Positions 25,274 through 34,429 of a DNA stretch of 64,000 bases are shown here, piece by piece. Within the stretch, counting starts at the first letter, position 1. The number at the start of each line of letters is the position of its first letter. Position numbers and translations under genes: made by a program. Below the pieces are notes generated by a model, which was given only the letters and a program-made list of their open reading frames with translations, did not search any database and was not told the origin of the DNA. This DNA comes from Methanospirillum lacunae. GTDB taxonomy: Archaea; Halobacteriota; Methanomicrobia; Methanomicrobiales; Methanospirillaceae. The stretch is taken from contig NZ_QGMY01000002.1 in NCBI RefSeq assembly GCF_003173355.1, forward strand, positions 310,001-374,000. The letters are read 5' to 3'.

Positions 25274-26664
25274 CTCCGCACGGTATCAGCCGGGATATCA
25301 ATACCGGTCAAAACTTTAAACTGTTCTATAAGCTGGTGAATAAACATCTCAGTTCCCGGGATGATGCTACATCCCTTATCAAGAGCTCCCCGTAAAAGTG
25401 GTGTCTCTGCAGGAGTGTATACGAGATCAAATATGTGCATATCAGGTGTCAGTGATGAGACAGGTATTGGTGTCTGATTTGCTGCCGCTGTGTGGGATTT
25501 CATTCCGACAGACGTTGTATTGATGACAAGATCCGGATGATATCTGGTAAAGTCACTCAAAGCCCCGGTTTCTACACCAAAATGTCTTCCCATCTCTCTG
25601 GCTCTTTCAACTGTCCGGTTAAGGATGATCGGAGTAAATCCCCGCATTGATGTAGCATACACAGCAGATGCTGCTGCCCCTCCTGCACCAAGGATGACAG
25701 CCACCTCGCCACTTATTCCTTCAAGAGGGCGATAAATTCCCTTCCAGTCAGTATTGAATCCATATCGTTTTCCATCAAGGAGAAGGATCGTGTTCACTGC
25801 TCCGATGACAGTTGCATCCTTTCGTATCTCATCAAGGAGTGGCATAACTCGCCCTTTATGGGGAATGGTTACACTGAGGCCCCTTACTCCTGCCTTTTCA
25901 GCAGCCGGGATGAACCTTGCGGGGTCAGGACATTCGAACCAGGTATTTCTGGCTGGAATTTCGAGTTCCTGAAAGAGCCTGTTCCAGATGGGAGGAGAGA
26001 GGCTGTGCATGCAGGGGTTTCCGAGGATTCCATAGATCCTGATTGAGGGATCGGGAATCGTTGCCTGAAGTGGTTCATGGGCTGCAGCGGGAATCGGCGT
26101 TGTAAGCACCCAGTTCACAAGTTTCTGCCTGGCATTGATCTCATCTGAAAGTCGTTTTCCGGGTCTGATGATCTGAAGGATCTCAGATGCTGCCTGCCTG
26201 GGAGTTTTTCCGGTTGAGTCATACACAAGATCAGCAACTGCCCGGTACTGAGGCATCCGTTCGGTCAGGGTAGTATGGATCTCCTCTTCAAGTGGAAGCC
26301 CGGTAAGGGATGGGCGGGCGGTTCCCCCGATCCGCTTAGCTATCATTTCTTCGGTACTGGTAAGCAGAATGATCTGACTATTTCTTCGAAGGGATCTGAT
26401 ATTCCCGGACCTGAGAATCGCACCGCCACCGGTGCTGATTACTGCAGGTTTGTCTGACAGTTTTGCAATAATCCCTGATTCTATAGAACGAAAGAGATCT
26501 TCTCCTCCTTCAGCAAAGATCTCGGGAATGGTTCTCCCTTCTGTCTCTTCGATCAGGGCATCAAGATCAAGATGCCCAAATCCAAGCGTTGCTGCAATAT
26601 TCTTCCCGATACTGCTCTTCCCTGTGCCACGATAGCCAATCAGCACGATCCTGCGGTCTTCCAT
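25261..26664 (-). CDS. Fused shikimate kinase (AroK type) - shikimate dehydrogenase
   Basis: 467 residues. Residues 1-165 are a bacterial-type shikimate kinase: Walker A GYRGTGKSSIG, DLDALIEETEGRTIPEIFAE and STGGGAI. Residues about 205-467 are shikimate dehydrogenase: GNPCMHSLSPPIWN, LSVTIPHKG (catalytic Lys), GAVNTI, NTDWKGI, VILGAGGAAASA, NTTSVGM and PGTEMFIHQ. It would perform two steps, dehydroshikimate reduction (NADPH) and shikimate phosphorylation. Most archaea use a GHMP-family shikimate kinase, so the P-loop type here is unusual. Overlaps aroA by 25 bases and aroC by 13. Confidence 0.93.
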   Translation of the reverse strand: MEDRRIVLIGYRGTGKSSIGKNIAATLGFGHLDLDALIEETEGRTIPEIFAEGGEDLFRSIESGIIAKLSDKPAVISTGGGAILRSGNIRSLRRNSQIILLTSTEEMIAKRIGGTARPSLTGLPLEEEIHTTLTERMPQYRAVADLVYDSTGKTPRQAASEILQIIRPGKRLSDEINARQKLVNWVLTTPIPAAAHEPLQATIPDPSIRIYGILGNPCMHSLSPPIWNRLFQELEIPARNTWFECPDPARFIPAAEKAGVRGLSVTIPHKGRVMPLLDEIRKDATVIGAVNTILLLDGKRYGFNTDWKGIYRPLEGISGEVAVILGAGGAAASAVYATSMRGFTPIILNRTVERAREMGRHFGVETGALSDFTRYHPDLVINTTSVGMKSHTAAANQTPIPVSSLTPDMHIFDLVYTPAETPLLRGALDKGCSIIPGTEMFIHQLIEQFKVLTGIDIPADTVRRWIL

Positions 26665-27941
26665 ACTGATCTGAACTCCTCCCAGAATTCAGGATATGAT
26701 TTTGTCACGCAACCAGCATCAAGAATGGTGAGGCAACCTATTGCCGTTCCAAGAATTGCAAAACTCATCGCAGTCCGGTGGTCACGTTCAGGGTGAATTA
26801 CGCCCCCTTTAAGTGTCCCCGGGATGATTCCGATCTCATCCTCTGATGCGTCGCATCTGATTCCAAGTTCCTGTAATCCGTTCACGATAGCTGCAATGCG
26901 GTCGCTCTCTTTAGCACGGAGATGATGAATGCCGGTAATCCTTGTTGGTGTCTCTGCTACGGCTGCAACAACTGCAACTGTCTGGACTACATCAGGACAG
27001 TCTGCCATATCCACGTCCACACCTGATAGTGCACCACTCCTGGAGACCGTGACTTCTGATTCGCCAGGTTTGCTGGGATTGCTCCAGGTGATGGTGCACC
27101 CCATCTTTTCCAGGATATCAAGCAACCGTTTGTCACCCTGTTCAGAATCAGGATTCAGTCCTTCTACCGTTACAGTCCCCTTTGTTACAGCAGCCAGGGC
27201 AAACCAGTATGATGAAGATGAGTAGTCACCTTCGACTGTATATGATGATGGTTTGTACTGCATTCCTCTTGGAATCTTCCAGACTAGAGGATCTGTACTC
27301 TTCTGTTCTGGTTTAATTCCAAATATTTCCATCATACCGGTTGTGATCCTGATGTATGGTTCTGATACAACCGGACCGATAAGGGAAATCGTGGCATCAT
27401 ATTCTGCATATGGGGCTGCAATCAGCAGTGAGGAGATGAACTGGCTTGATATGCTGCCATCGGCTCTGATCTCTCCACCTGTAAGTGTCCCGTCAATGAT
27501 CAATGGCGGACATCCCGGGTTTTTAGTATAGGAAATCCTCGCTCCTGCATTGTTGAGTGCTTCAACAAGCGGGCCGATCGGTCTCTCCTGCATTCGTGCA
27601 CTGCCGGTCAGGGTGACCGGTCCGTCAGCCAGCAGACATACGGCCGTAAGTAACCTCATACTTGTCCCTGAATCTCCGATATCGATTGGTGTGTCTGGAG
27701 CACGAAGTCTCCCTCCAGTGCCATACACCGTGATCAGGTCCTGTTCCCATACGATCCTGACACCAAGTGCTGCAAGAGCACGGGCTGTAATTCTGGTATC
27801 ATCAGCATCAAGCTGACCCTTAATTGAAGATATCCCATTAGCGAGGGCAGCAATGATCAGGGCACGATGGGTATAACTCTTTGAAGGTGGGGCTTTTATC
27901 CTGGCATGAACCGGACCAGACCTGCCGATGTGCATGTCCAT
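26640..27941 (-). CDS. aroA: 3-phosphoshikimate 1-carboxyvinyltransferase (EPSP synthase)
   Basis: About 433 residues. Signature motifs: KAPPSKSYTHRALI, GDSGTSMRLL, RMQERPIGPLVEAL, EGDYSSSSYWFA and LRAKESDRIAA. Transfers enolpyruvyl from PEP to shikimate 3-phosphate. ATG 27941 is chosen because it overlaps the pheA stop as TAATG with GGAGAA upstream; an in-frame ATG at 27968 would extend it by nine residues. Confidence 0.95.
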   Translation of the reverse strand: MDMHIGRSGPVHARIKAPPSKSYTHRALIIAALANGISSIKGQLDADDTRITARALAALGVRIVWEQDLITVYGTGGRLRAPDTPIDIGDSGTSMRLLTAVCLLADGPVTLTGSARMQERPIGPLVEALNNAGARISYTKNPGCPPLIIDGTLTGGEIRADGSISSQFISSLLIAAPYAEYDATISLIGPVVSEPYIRITTGMMEIFGIKPEQKSTDPLVWKIPRGMQYKPSSYTVEGDYSSSSYWFALAAVTKGTVTVEGLNPDSEQGDKRLLDILEKMGCTITWSNPSKPGESEVTVSRSGALSGVDVDMADCPDVVQTVAVVAAVAETPTRITGIHHLRAKESDRIAAIVNGLQELGIRCDASEDEIGIIPGTLKGGVIHPERDHRTAMSFAILGTAIGCLTILDAGCVTKSYPEFWEEFRSVWKTAGSC

Positions 27942-28768
27942 TATGAATTCTCCATCTGTTTTTGCCATCTCCCATAGCAGCCAAGATGTTTGATCGGTGC
28001 AATCTGCTGCAATTCTGTAACTGATGTCTTCCAGTTTCCCTCACACTGAATATCAAGAAAGAAGACATACGTGCCCATGCTCCGTTTTGATGGCCGTGAT
28101 TCAATGCGGGTGAGGTTTACTCCTTCCCGCTTGAAAGGGGTGAGAAGATCATAGAGAAGTCCGGCCCTGTTCTCATCAGGATCAATGATCAGACTACACT
28201 TTTCGAGGCCCTGATCCATTTTTTTCTCTCCTGTAGCCTGTAATCCTTGTGAAGAATTGCCCGGACTTATCTGTACAAACCTCGTGATATTGCAGGCATT
28301 GTTTTCGATATTGGATCTGATGAGTGGGATCTGGTGCCGTGAAGCAAGCCGTTCTGAGATAATTGCTGCAGATCCCGGATCGCTCTTCTGTGCAATGGCA
28401 CTTGCGGCATTACTCTCTGTATGGATTACCGGGACATTCAGGTCTTCTATTATCCTGCTGCATTGTTCATGACTCTGGGGATGAGCATAGATCCTTGTGA
28501 TCTGCTCTGAGGTACCGGCAAGACAGTGATGGATTGGGAGGTAGGATTCAAGCGTAATCGTCACCGGGTATTGCATAAGACAGTCAAGTGTTGATGTAAC
28601 TCCACCGGCCTCACTGTTTTCAAGAGGAACAAGACCTGTCGTTCCGGTTTTGACAACCTCAGCAAAGACTTTGCCTATTGTTGGAACCAGAACAATCTCG
28701 TCTGCACCGATGAGTGTTGCCATCTCGTGCGAGAATGTCCCTTCAGGCCCGAGGGTGACGATCTTCAT
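27941..28768 (-). CDS. pheA: Prephenate dehydratase
   Basis: 275 residues: catalytic domain with GPEGTFSHEMA, VPLENSEAGGVTSTLD, the HHCL block, AHPQSHEQC and AAIISERLASRH, then a C-terminal ACT domain (ENRAGLLYDLLTPF, NLTRIESRPSKRSMGTYVFF) expected to bind phenylalanine for feedback inhibition. No chorismate mutase domain. Makes phenylpyruvate. Overlaps tyrA by four bases (ATGA). Confidence 0.94.
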   Translation of the reverse strand: MKIVTLGPEGTFSHEMATLIGADEIVLVPTIGKVFAEVVKTGTTGLVPLENSEAGGVTSTLDCLMQYPVTITLESYLPIHHCLAGTSEQITRIYAHPQSHEQCSRIIEDLNVPVIHTESNAASAIAQKSDPGSAAIISERLASRHQIPLIRSNIENNACNITRFVQISPGNSSQGLQATGEKKMDQGLEKCSLIIDPDENRAGLLYDLLTPFKREGVNLTRIESRPSKRSMGTYVFFLDIQCEGNWKTSVTELQQIAPIKHLGCYGRWQKQMENS

Positions 28769-29589
28769 GCCTTCACCATCGCCGCAATGAGTTTGTCAGT
28801 CATTTCCAGGGATCTGGTACAGTACTCGCCAAACCATTTGCGATCTGCCATGAAGAGTTCAGTAAACGCATCAGTATCTCCTGATTCTATGACATTCTTT
28901 AGATTGCCGGCAGCCTGGCAACATGTGTCAAGTACATGGGATACCTCAGGGTTCTGACTCAGAATGTCTGCATACAGCATGGGATCCTGCGCCAGAATCC
29001 TTCCTGCCACAGAGGTCTCTATCCGGTAGATTGGACTCATAAAAAGTTCTGTCTCTTCGGGCGTGATAGAGAGGAGTTTCATGGTTTCTGCCATGACAAG
29101 TGCCTTGAAATGTGTCAGTCCCTGGATGACAGCCATCATCCTGTCATGATGTCCGGGGGTGGTAACCGTCACCCGTGCTCCCTGATCTGAAAAGATACCA
29201 GAGACCATCTTGATCTGATCATCACTGCATCGTCCCGGTGTTATCACGACGGTCTGACCTTTGAGTGATTCTGCAGTTGGCCCGAACATGGGGTGCATTC
29301 CGATGACATCTGCTACACTCTCCATCATCGCTGTAACCGGTCCCGATTTGAGTGAGGTAAGATCACTGACGATCTGTCCTTTTTTGAGGAATGGTATGAT
29401 CTCTTTGATCACCGGTATAGTGGAGTGGATCGGCACTGATATTATTATAAGATCAGACTGCTCTGCAAGGTCGCGGTTTGTGAGTTCGGTTTTTCGCCCA
29501 CTCACCCTGACCTCATGACCGGCAGTGGTGAAAACACGGGCAAAAAAAGCTCCCATCTGCCCTGTGCCACCAATGATCCCGACCTTCAT
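28765..29589 (-). CDS. tyrA: Prephenate dehydrogenase
   Basis: 274 residues. N-terminal Rossmann motif VGIIGGTGQMGAFFARVF; SDLTSLKSGPVTAM; catalytic-region GMHPMFGPTAESLKGQ and the HHDRMMAVIQGLTHF helix. Oxidises prephenate to 4-hydroxyphenylpyruvate with NAD(P)+. No mutase or ACT domain is seen. Its start touches the stop of the DHQ synthase gene. Confidence 0.92.
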   Translation of the reverse strand: MKVGIIGGTGQMGAFFARVFTTAGHEVRVSGRKTELTNRDLAEQSDLIIISVPIHSTIPVIKEIIPFLKKGQIVSDLTSLKSGPVTAMMESVADVIGMHPMFGPTAESLKGQTVVITPGRCSDDQIKMVSGIFSDQGARVTVTTPGHHDRMMAVIQGLTHFKALVMAETMKLLSITPEETELFMSPIYRIETSVAGRILAQDPMLYADILSQNPEVSHVLDTCCQAAGNLKNVIESGDTDAFTELFMADRKWFGEYCTRSLEMTDKLIAAMVKA

Positions 29590-30575
29590 TACTTCTCCAG
29601 GATCGTCTCGTTGACAGCCATCCCAAAGTGTCTTCCTGCGGTATCAAGAGCACCTAGGACCACGTCACCGGGATTGAGCGCTGCAACTGATATTGCAGAA
29701 CCATCTGGTTTAGCGAGCCGTATTGTCTCTGCATTCTGGAGAATGATGGTGACTTCTGCCCCTTTGTGTTCTGCCTCGATAAGAAGAAGCGGACGTTGCT
29801 CTATCTTAACTCTCCCGACTGTTGCTTCCCGGCAGGATCCTTTTGCCCCGTTTACCATGACCCGGTCTCCTGCCTTGAGATCAGCAAGGTAGGCAGTCTT
29901 CCCGTCTGCAAGTTTCAGGTAGGCATGTACAGCACCGGCATTAACCCTGAAGGGACGTGGAGCCACGTAGGGGTTCTCCAGGGTCTCGGCGTGAACCAGG
30001 AAGAATCCTGAAGAAGTATTGCCGACAAGCATCCCTTCACCGTCAGTCATCAGGGAACAGGTATCAACACAGACCCGGTCTCCCATTCCAGCCGGAGTAA
30101 CCGCAGTAATCGTGAGAGGAATCAGATCCTGTCTGCATCCATGCCCCTGAACTGCTTTTGCAACATCGCGGATAACTGCTGGATCTTCAGTCTGAAGAAG
30201 TACTCCTGAAACACCTTTCTCAAGGATACCCAGAGCCAGTTCTGCTTCATGCAGGTTCTTTACAACTGCAATAACCGAGTCAGCGACAGCAACCAGGTTT
30301 TCAAGTGGGATGACGGTCCAGTCTGGTGTATGAACAATGACAGGCATCCGCTTTGCTGTCTCCATCGCCTTATCCTGGTCTTCTGTGCTTTTGATGATAA
30401 TCTCAACGATATCTTTTCCAAGCACCAGATCCCCGTCCGGTGCGATGGTTGTGATCCGCCCGAGTTCCCTGACCGGTGCGGCAGAATCAGTAACAATTCC
30501 GTCTGCACCAGATTCAAGGGCTGTAATTGCAAGTTCCTTGTTCCATGGCCTGACATCGACCAGGACCTGTTTCAT
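29589..30575 (-). CDS. 3-dehydroquinate synthase II
   Basis: 328 residues of the archaeal DHQS-II (AroB') family: MKQVLVDVRPWNKELAITAL at the start, GVLLQTEDPAVIRDVAKA, VGNTSSGFFLVHAET, PRPFRVNAGAVHAYL and VKIEQRPLLLIEAE. It oxidatively deaminates and cyclises the ADTH-synthase product to 3-dehydroquinate using NAD+, bypassing DAHP. Follows the aldolase gene with a TAATG overlap. Confidence 0.95.
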   Translation of the reverse strand: MKQVLVDVRPWNKELAITALESGADGIVTDSAAPVRELGRITTIAPDGDLVLGKDIVEIIIKSTEDQDKAMETAKRMPVIVHTPDWTVIPLENLVAVADSVIAVVKNLHEAELALGILEKGVSGVLLQTEDPAVIRDVAKAVQGHGCRQDLIPLTITAVTPAGMGDRVCVDTCSLMTDGEGMLVGNTSSGFFLVHAETLENPYVAPRPFRVNAGAVHAYLKLADGKTAYLADLKAGDRVMVNGAKGSCREATVGRVKIEQRPLLLIEAEHKGAEVTIILQNAETIRLAKPDGSAISVAALNPGDVVLGALDTAGRHFGMAVNETILEK

Positions 30576-31348
30576 TACAGGTCCTCCGGTTTTGCCTTCC
30601 CATGAACTACCTTGCAGACTTTGTCTACAAAGATTGCAGTGTCTTCCCGCTGGAATGCATTTCTTCCCATGCAGACACCGGCACAGTTTGCTATGTGGGT
30701 TGCTTCACTGATGATCTTTAGGGTTTCAAGATCGCCTGCCTTTTCTCCGCCTGCAATAAATACAGGTATTGAACTTGCCTCAACGATCTTTTTAAAATTC
30801 TCTACATCCCCGGTGTAATTGGTCTTTACCATATCTGCGCCGAGTTCTTCAGCAACCCTGACTGCATGTCCGACATGCCTGGGGTCTGTTGGATTGATCC
30901 CTTTTCCTCGTGGGTACACCATTGCAAGAAGTGGAATTCCCCACCTGTTGCAGTCCCTGACAACTATTCCGGCATCTTCTATCATCTTTGACTCCTGCTG
31001 AGCTCCAAGGTTAATATGAATCGAGACTGCGTCTGCACCAAGTGAGATCGCTTCTTCAACCGTGCAGGTGATGACCTTGTCGTTGGGATCAGGATTCATA
31101 CTTGTTCCGGTGGAAAGATGAATGATGAGCCCTATATCTCGGCCATGACGACGGTGTCCTGCTTTGACAAGCCCTTTGTGCAGAATGATAGCATTGGCAC
31201 CGCCGTCAGATACGGCACCAATTGTCTCGCTCATATTGAGAAGTCCGTCTATCTGACCGAGTGTCATACCATGATCCATCGGGATGATGACAGATTTTCC
31301 AGTATTTCTGTCCATGATCCGTTCCATCCGGATCTGTTTGCCGATCAT
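30575..31348 (-). CDS. Class I aldolase, ADTH synthase-like (second tandem copy)
   Basis: About 257 residues, DhnA/class I FBP-aldolase fold. Motifs [50 protein letters not shown] (Schiff-base Lys) and CAGVCMGRNAFQ. The family includes 2-amino-3,7-dideoxy-D-threo-hept-6-ulosonate synthase, the archaeal entry step to aromatics, and true FBP aldolase. Operon position beside DHQS-II favours ADTH synthase. ATG 31348 lies two bases past the upstream stop; GTG 31357 is the alternative. Confidence 0.85.
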   Translation of the reverse strand: MIGKQIRMERIMDRNTGKSVIIPMDHGMTLGQIDGLLNMSETIGAVSDGGANAIILHKGLVKAGHRRHGRDIGLIIHLSTGTSMNPDPNDKVITCTVEEAISLGADAVSIHINLGAQQESKMIEDAGIVVRDCNRWGIPLLAMVYPRGKGINPTDPRHVGHAVRVAEELGADMVKTNYTGDVENFKKIVEASSIPVFIAGGEKAGDLETLKIISEATHIANCAGVCMGRNAFQREDTAIFVDKVCKVVHGKAKPEDL

Positions 31349-31349
31349 C

Positions 31350-32144
31350 TTACACACCCTTCAGGATCTCAAGCGCTTCGTGTGCACTCTTTCCTTCATG
31401 CACAATCAGGGCACAGGCACGGACGAACTGGGCGGGATCAGGATGCTGGAATGCGTTTCTGCCAATGGAAATTCCTGCAGCTCCTCCTTCCATTGCACCT
31501 TCGATAAGTTCCAGCGTGATTATGTCATCTGTCTTTGAGCCGCCTGCAACCACAACAGGGACCGGACAACCCCGTGTTACCTCCCGGAAGGTATCAGGAT
31601 CTCCTGTGTAGTTTGTCTTTACAATGTCAACTCCAAGTTCTGCAGCAACCCGGGCTGCGAGCCTGACATGCTCGACTGCATGCTCATCCTTGATGTTTTT
31701 CCCTCTCGGGTACATCATGGCGAGAAGTGGCATTCCCCATTCCATACATTCAATTGAAACGCGTCCAAGATCTGCGAGCATCTGCGCTTCAGAGTCTGCA
31801 CCGATATTCACATGAATTGAGACTGCGTCTGCTCCCATCTTTATGGCGTTGGTCACAGAGTTGACGAGAACTTTCTCGTTCGGGTCTGGTCCGATGGCAG
31901 TGGAAGCTGAAAGATGCATGATAAGTCCTACATCGTGTCCACGTTGTCGATGTCCGAATAGCGACAGTCCAATATGGCCGAGAACAGCATTAGCTCCGCC
32001 TTCTGCCACAGCATTAACTGCATCAGGGAACTCGATCAATCCTTCTATAGGACCCAGGGATACTCCGTGGTCCATCGGGACTATGATCGTCTTTCTCGTG
32101 TTACGGTTCATGATACGTTCCAGTCTTATATCTTTACCTCTCAT
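31350..32144 (-). CDS. Class I aldolase, ADTH synthase-like (first tandem copy)
   Basis: 264 residues, close paralogue of the next gene: [54 protein letters not shown] with the Schiff-base Lys, and [14 protein letters not shown]. Both copies keep the catalytic residues, so either could be the ADTH synthase and the other may make the 6-deoxy-5-ketofructose phosphate precursor or act as FBP aldolase. First gene of the operon, with GGTGATCG before the ATG. Confidence 0.85.
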   Translation of the reverse strand: MRGKDIRLERIMNRNTRKTIIVPMDHGVSLGPIEGLIEFPDAVNAVAEGGANAVLGHIGLSLFGHRQRGHDVGLIMHLSASTAIGPDPNEKVLVNSVTNAIKMGADAVSIHVNIGADSEAQMLADLGRVSIECMEWGMPLLAMMYPRGKNIKDEHAVEHVRLAARVAAELGVDIVKTNYTGDPDTFREVTRGCPVPVVVAGGSKTDDIITLELIEGAMEGGAAGISIGRNAFQHPDPAQFVRACALIVHEGKSAHEALEILKGV

Positions 32145-32162
32145 AATCGATCACCATGATAT

Positions 32163-32187
32163 GGTACAGGCGATCGTGCCTAGTACC
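32163..32187. promoter_or_regulatory. Inverted repeat before the aromatic operon, candidate operator
   Basis: GGTACAGGC and GCCTAGTACC form arms with one bulged base around GATCGT. It lies about 20-45 bases upstream of the first aldolase start, a position expected to overlap the transcription start or leader, so an operator or leader hairpin is possible. Confidence 0.5.
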
Positions 32188-32299
32188 AAAAATACCTAAA
32201 ATAGCGAAAACCGCTAAACGGCCAAAAAGAATGATGCCAGACTCCTGTTGTCAGAAGAGCAGTAAGACTCTCTGAAACAATTAATAGCATCGTAGAAAG

Positions 32300-32355
32300 G
32301 CAACCGGATGTTCCACTCAGACAGGTTCCCTCAGGCCCCGCTGAAGTCCGGTTGC
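32300..32355. other. Long-range hairpin, possible structured RNA or terminator
   Basis: GCAACCGGA (32300-32308) and TCCGGTTGC (32347-32355) are exact complements. Inside, on the minus strand, TTCAG/CTGAG can form a second stem and GGAAC occurs twice. It lies between the aMBF1 stop and the aromatic operon. Function unknown. Confidence 0.4.
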
Positions 32356-32496
32356 TCTTCATTATCAGAACGTCGCTCAGAAGAATATAAAAATATATCG
32401 GGATCATTGCCATGCTATTGCATGTCACGAAGAGATCAGCCTCATAAAATATGAAATTCTCTAATCCACGCATATCATTAGGAAAAAAAAGATGCG

Positions 32497-32997
32497 TTAT
32501 CTCTTTACTTTCTTGATCTTGATGACGTCACCCATGGTTGTAGTCATCCTGGACTGATGAATATCAAGCGATTCTAATGAAGAATCCTCGATAAGTTTGA
32601 TTCCAAGTTCTTTTTCGATCTTCTTCCTGACATCTTCTTCGGGAATCAGTTCTCCCTTCTCGATCTTCTTGATAAGGAGTTCCTTCTCCATCATGGCGAG
32701 AGCAAGATCTTTCTGGGAAAGACCGAGTTTTAACCGGGCATTTCTGATCTGATCTGCATAATCCTCTACCAGATCACCCCCGAGTTGATCAAAGAGGTCG
32801 CGTGAGCGACGAGCCTGGGGAACTGAAGCCTGAGTGTATCCTGTCGCTCTGCTAGCCAGAGCTGCAGGTGATTTTGCAGCCCCTGGCAGTTCTGTCCCGT
32901 ATTTGGCACAGTTACTGCAGACTGAGAGTTCGGCCCCTTCAATCCGAACTCGTTTCAAAGGGCCCTTACTTTCTGCCCCACACATTTCACACTGCAT
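32497..32997 (-). CDS. Archaeal multiprotein bridging factor aMBF1
   Basis: About 166 residues. N-terminal zinc ribbon CEMCG ... CSNCAKYG, flexible linker, then the conserved HTH (YADQIRNARLKLGLSQKDLA, ELLIKKIEKGELIPEEDV, KIEKELGIKLIE). aMBF1 binds the small ribosomal subunit and resembles eukaryotic MBF1. ATG 32997 preferred (GATGATT upstream) over TTG 33006. Divergent from PAN across ~50 bases. Confidence 0.93.
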   Translation of the reverse strand: MQCEMCGAESKGPLKRVRIEGAELSVCSNCAKYGTELPGAAKSPAALASRATGYTQASVPQARRSRDLFDQLGGDLVEDYADQIRNARLKLGLSQKDLALAMMEKELLIKKIEKGELIPEEDVRKKIEKELGIKLIEDSSLESLDIHQSRMTTTMGDVIKIKKVKR

Positions 32998-33047
32998 ATT
33001 TCGCAATCATCATATAGTCACTTTCCCCTATATAACTAATCAGACGG
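32998..33047. promoter_or_regulatory. Overlapping divergent promoters of aMBF1 and PAN
   Basis: TATA-like CATATAG at 33011-33017 is about 33 bases before the PAN ATG. CTATATAAC near 33029-33037 reads as TATA for aMBF1 on the other strand. The promoters overlap, so the two genes may compete or be co-regulated. Confidence 0.5.
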
Positions 33048-34286
33048 ATGTCAGAGACTGGCCGCCAATCAGATGACCCGAAAACGCCCGAGGAGTTGTA
33101 TCGCTACCTCGTTGAGCGCGTAGCAGGGATGGAGTCGCAGAACCAGGAGCTGAAGGAGCAGATACGTCAGTTGGAATCTGACAAGCGGTATATCGAGACT
33201 CAGAAGATCCGATATGAACGTGAGGTCAGAAAACTGAAGAGCGAGGTTGAACACCTTAAAACTCCGCCCCTGATTGTTGGGACGATCACTGATGTAATAG
33301 ATTCCGGACGGGTTGTGGTACGGTCAAGCGCCGGGCCACGCTTCCTTGTCAGGGTCTCGCAGTCGGTGGATACTGAGCAGATGAAAGCCGGGGTCAGGTG
33401 CACCCTGAATCAGCAATCCCTGGCTATCGTTGAATTACTGCCAAGCAGTTATGACTCGCAGGTCTACGGAATGGAGGTTGTAGAGCTGCCAGGAGAAACA
33501 TACGAGGATATCGGAGGGCTTGAAAAACAGATAACAGAGATCAGGGAAGCTGTTGAACTTCCAATGACACGCCCTGAACTCTTTGCCAACATCGGGATTA
33601 CCCCGCCGAAGGGAGTGCTGCTCTACGGTCCACCCGGAACAGGCAAGACGCTGCTTGCAAAAGCAGTAGCCCACGAGACTCATGCAGCGTTTCTGCATAC
33701 AGTAGGATCTGAATTAGTACAGAAGTATATTGGAGAAGGAGCACGGCTAGTCCGCGAACTCTTTGACCTCGCCAGGGAAAAAGCACCATCCATCGTATTT
33801 ATCGATGAGATCGATGCAATAGGGGCATCACGAACAGAGGCAATGACCTCTGGTGACCGGGAAGTTCAGCGTACGCTGATGCAGCTCCTTGCAGCCATGG
33901 ATGGATTTGAGCAAAGGGGTGATGTGAAGATCATCGGTGCCACCAACCGGATTGACATTCTCGATGCAGCCTTGCTCAGGCCGGGAAGGTTTGACCGTAT
34001 TATCGAGATTCCGCTTCCAGATACCGAAGGAAGGTTTGCCATTCTTCAGGTACACACCCGGGGTATGAACATTGACACCAGTGTGGACATGATGGAGGTT
34101 GCACGCCTGACTGAAGGACGTAATGGTGCTGATCTGAATGCCATATGTATGGAGGCGGGTATGTTTGCCATCAGACAGGAACATACCAAGGTTTGCCAGA
34201 ATGATTTCATAATGGCACTCAGTAAGTTCAGATATGACTTTGAACGGGAATCCCGCCTGCCAACCACCAGTGTCATGTTCGCCTGA
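33048..34286 (+). CDS. pan: Proteasome-activating nucleotidase
   Basis: 412 residues. Residues about 15-70 form a coiled coil ([20 protein letters not shown] onward), then an OB domain ([20 protein letters not shown]), then an AAA+ core: Walker A GPPGTGKT, pore loop with [12 protein letters not shown], Walker [13 protein letters not shown], and arginine fingers in [16 protein letters not shown]. The hexamer unfolds substrates for the 20S proteasome. The C-terminus is SVMFA: Phe replaces the Tyr of the HbYX docking motif usual in PAN. Confidence 0.97.
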   Translation: MSETGRQSDDPKTPEELYRYLVERVAGMESQNQELKEQIRQLESDKRYIETQKIRYEREVRKLKSEVEHLKTPPLIVGTITDVIDSGRVVVRSSAGPRFLVRVSQSVDTEQMKAGVRCTLNQQSLAIVELLPSSYDSQVYGMEVVELPGETYEDIGGLEKQITEIREAVELPMTRPELFANIGITPPKGVLLYGPPGTGKTLLAKAVAHETHAAFLHTVGSELVQKYIGEGARLVRELFDLAREKAPSIVFIDEIDAIGASRTEAMTSGDREVQRTLMQLLAAMDGFEQRGDVKIIGATNRIDILDAALLRPGRFDRIIEIPLPDTEGRFAILQVHTRGMNIDTSVDMMEVARLTEGRNGADLNAICMEAGMFAIRQEHTKVCQNDFIMALSKFRYDFERESRLPTTSVMFA

Positions 34287-34429
34287 ACGGTTGACAGCAG
34301 ATTCAGACTCCCTTTTTTAAAAATAATTTAGTAAATCCCTTATAAAATTTTAAAATTTTAGGTGTATGACTCTATTATAAAAGAAAAGAAGGGACCTGAT
34401 CCATATTGGTGATAAAGATAGCCATTCGT

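Larger units (their letters stand above)
32145..32496. promoter_or_regulatory. Upstream region of aromatic operon
   Basis: No convincing gene; a 97-codon open frame here looks like chance. It holds two inverted repeats (32163-32187 and 32300-32355) and probably the operon promoter. Confidence 0.45.

Noticed and set aside
32180-32473. 97-codon minus-strand ORF upstream of the aromatic operon
   Set aside because: No family features; it contains the hairpins and runs through a probable promoter, so chance is likelier.
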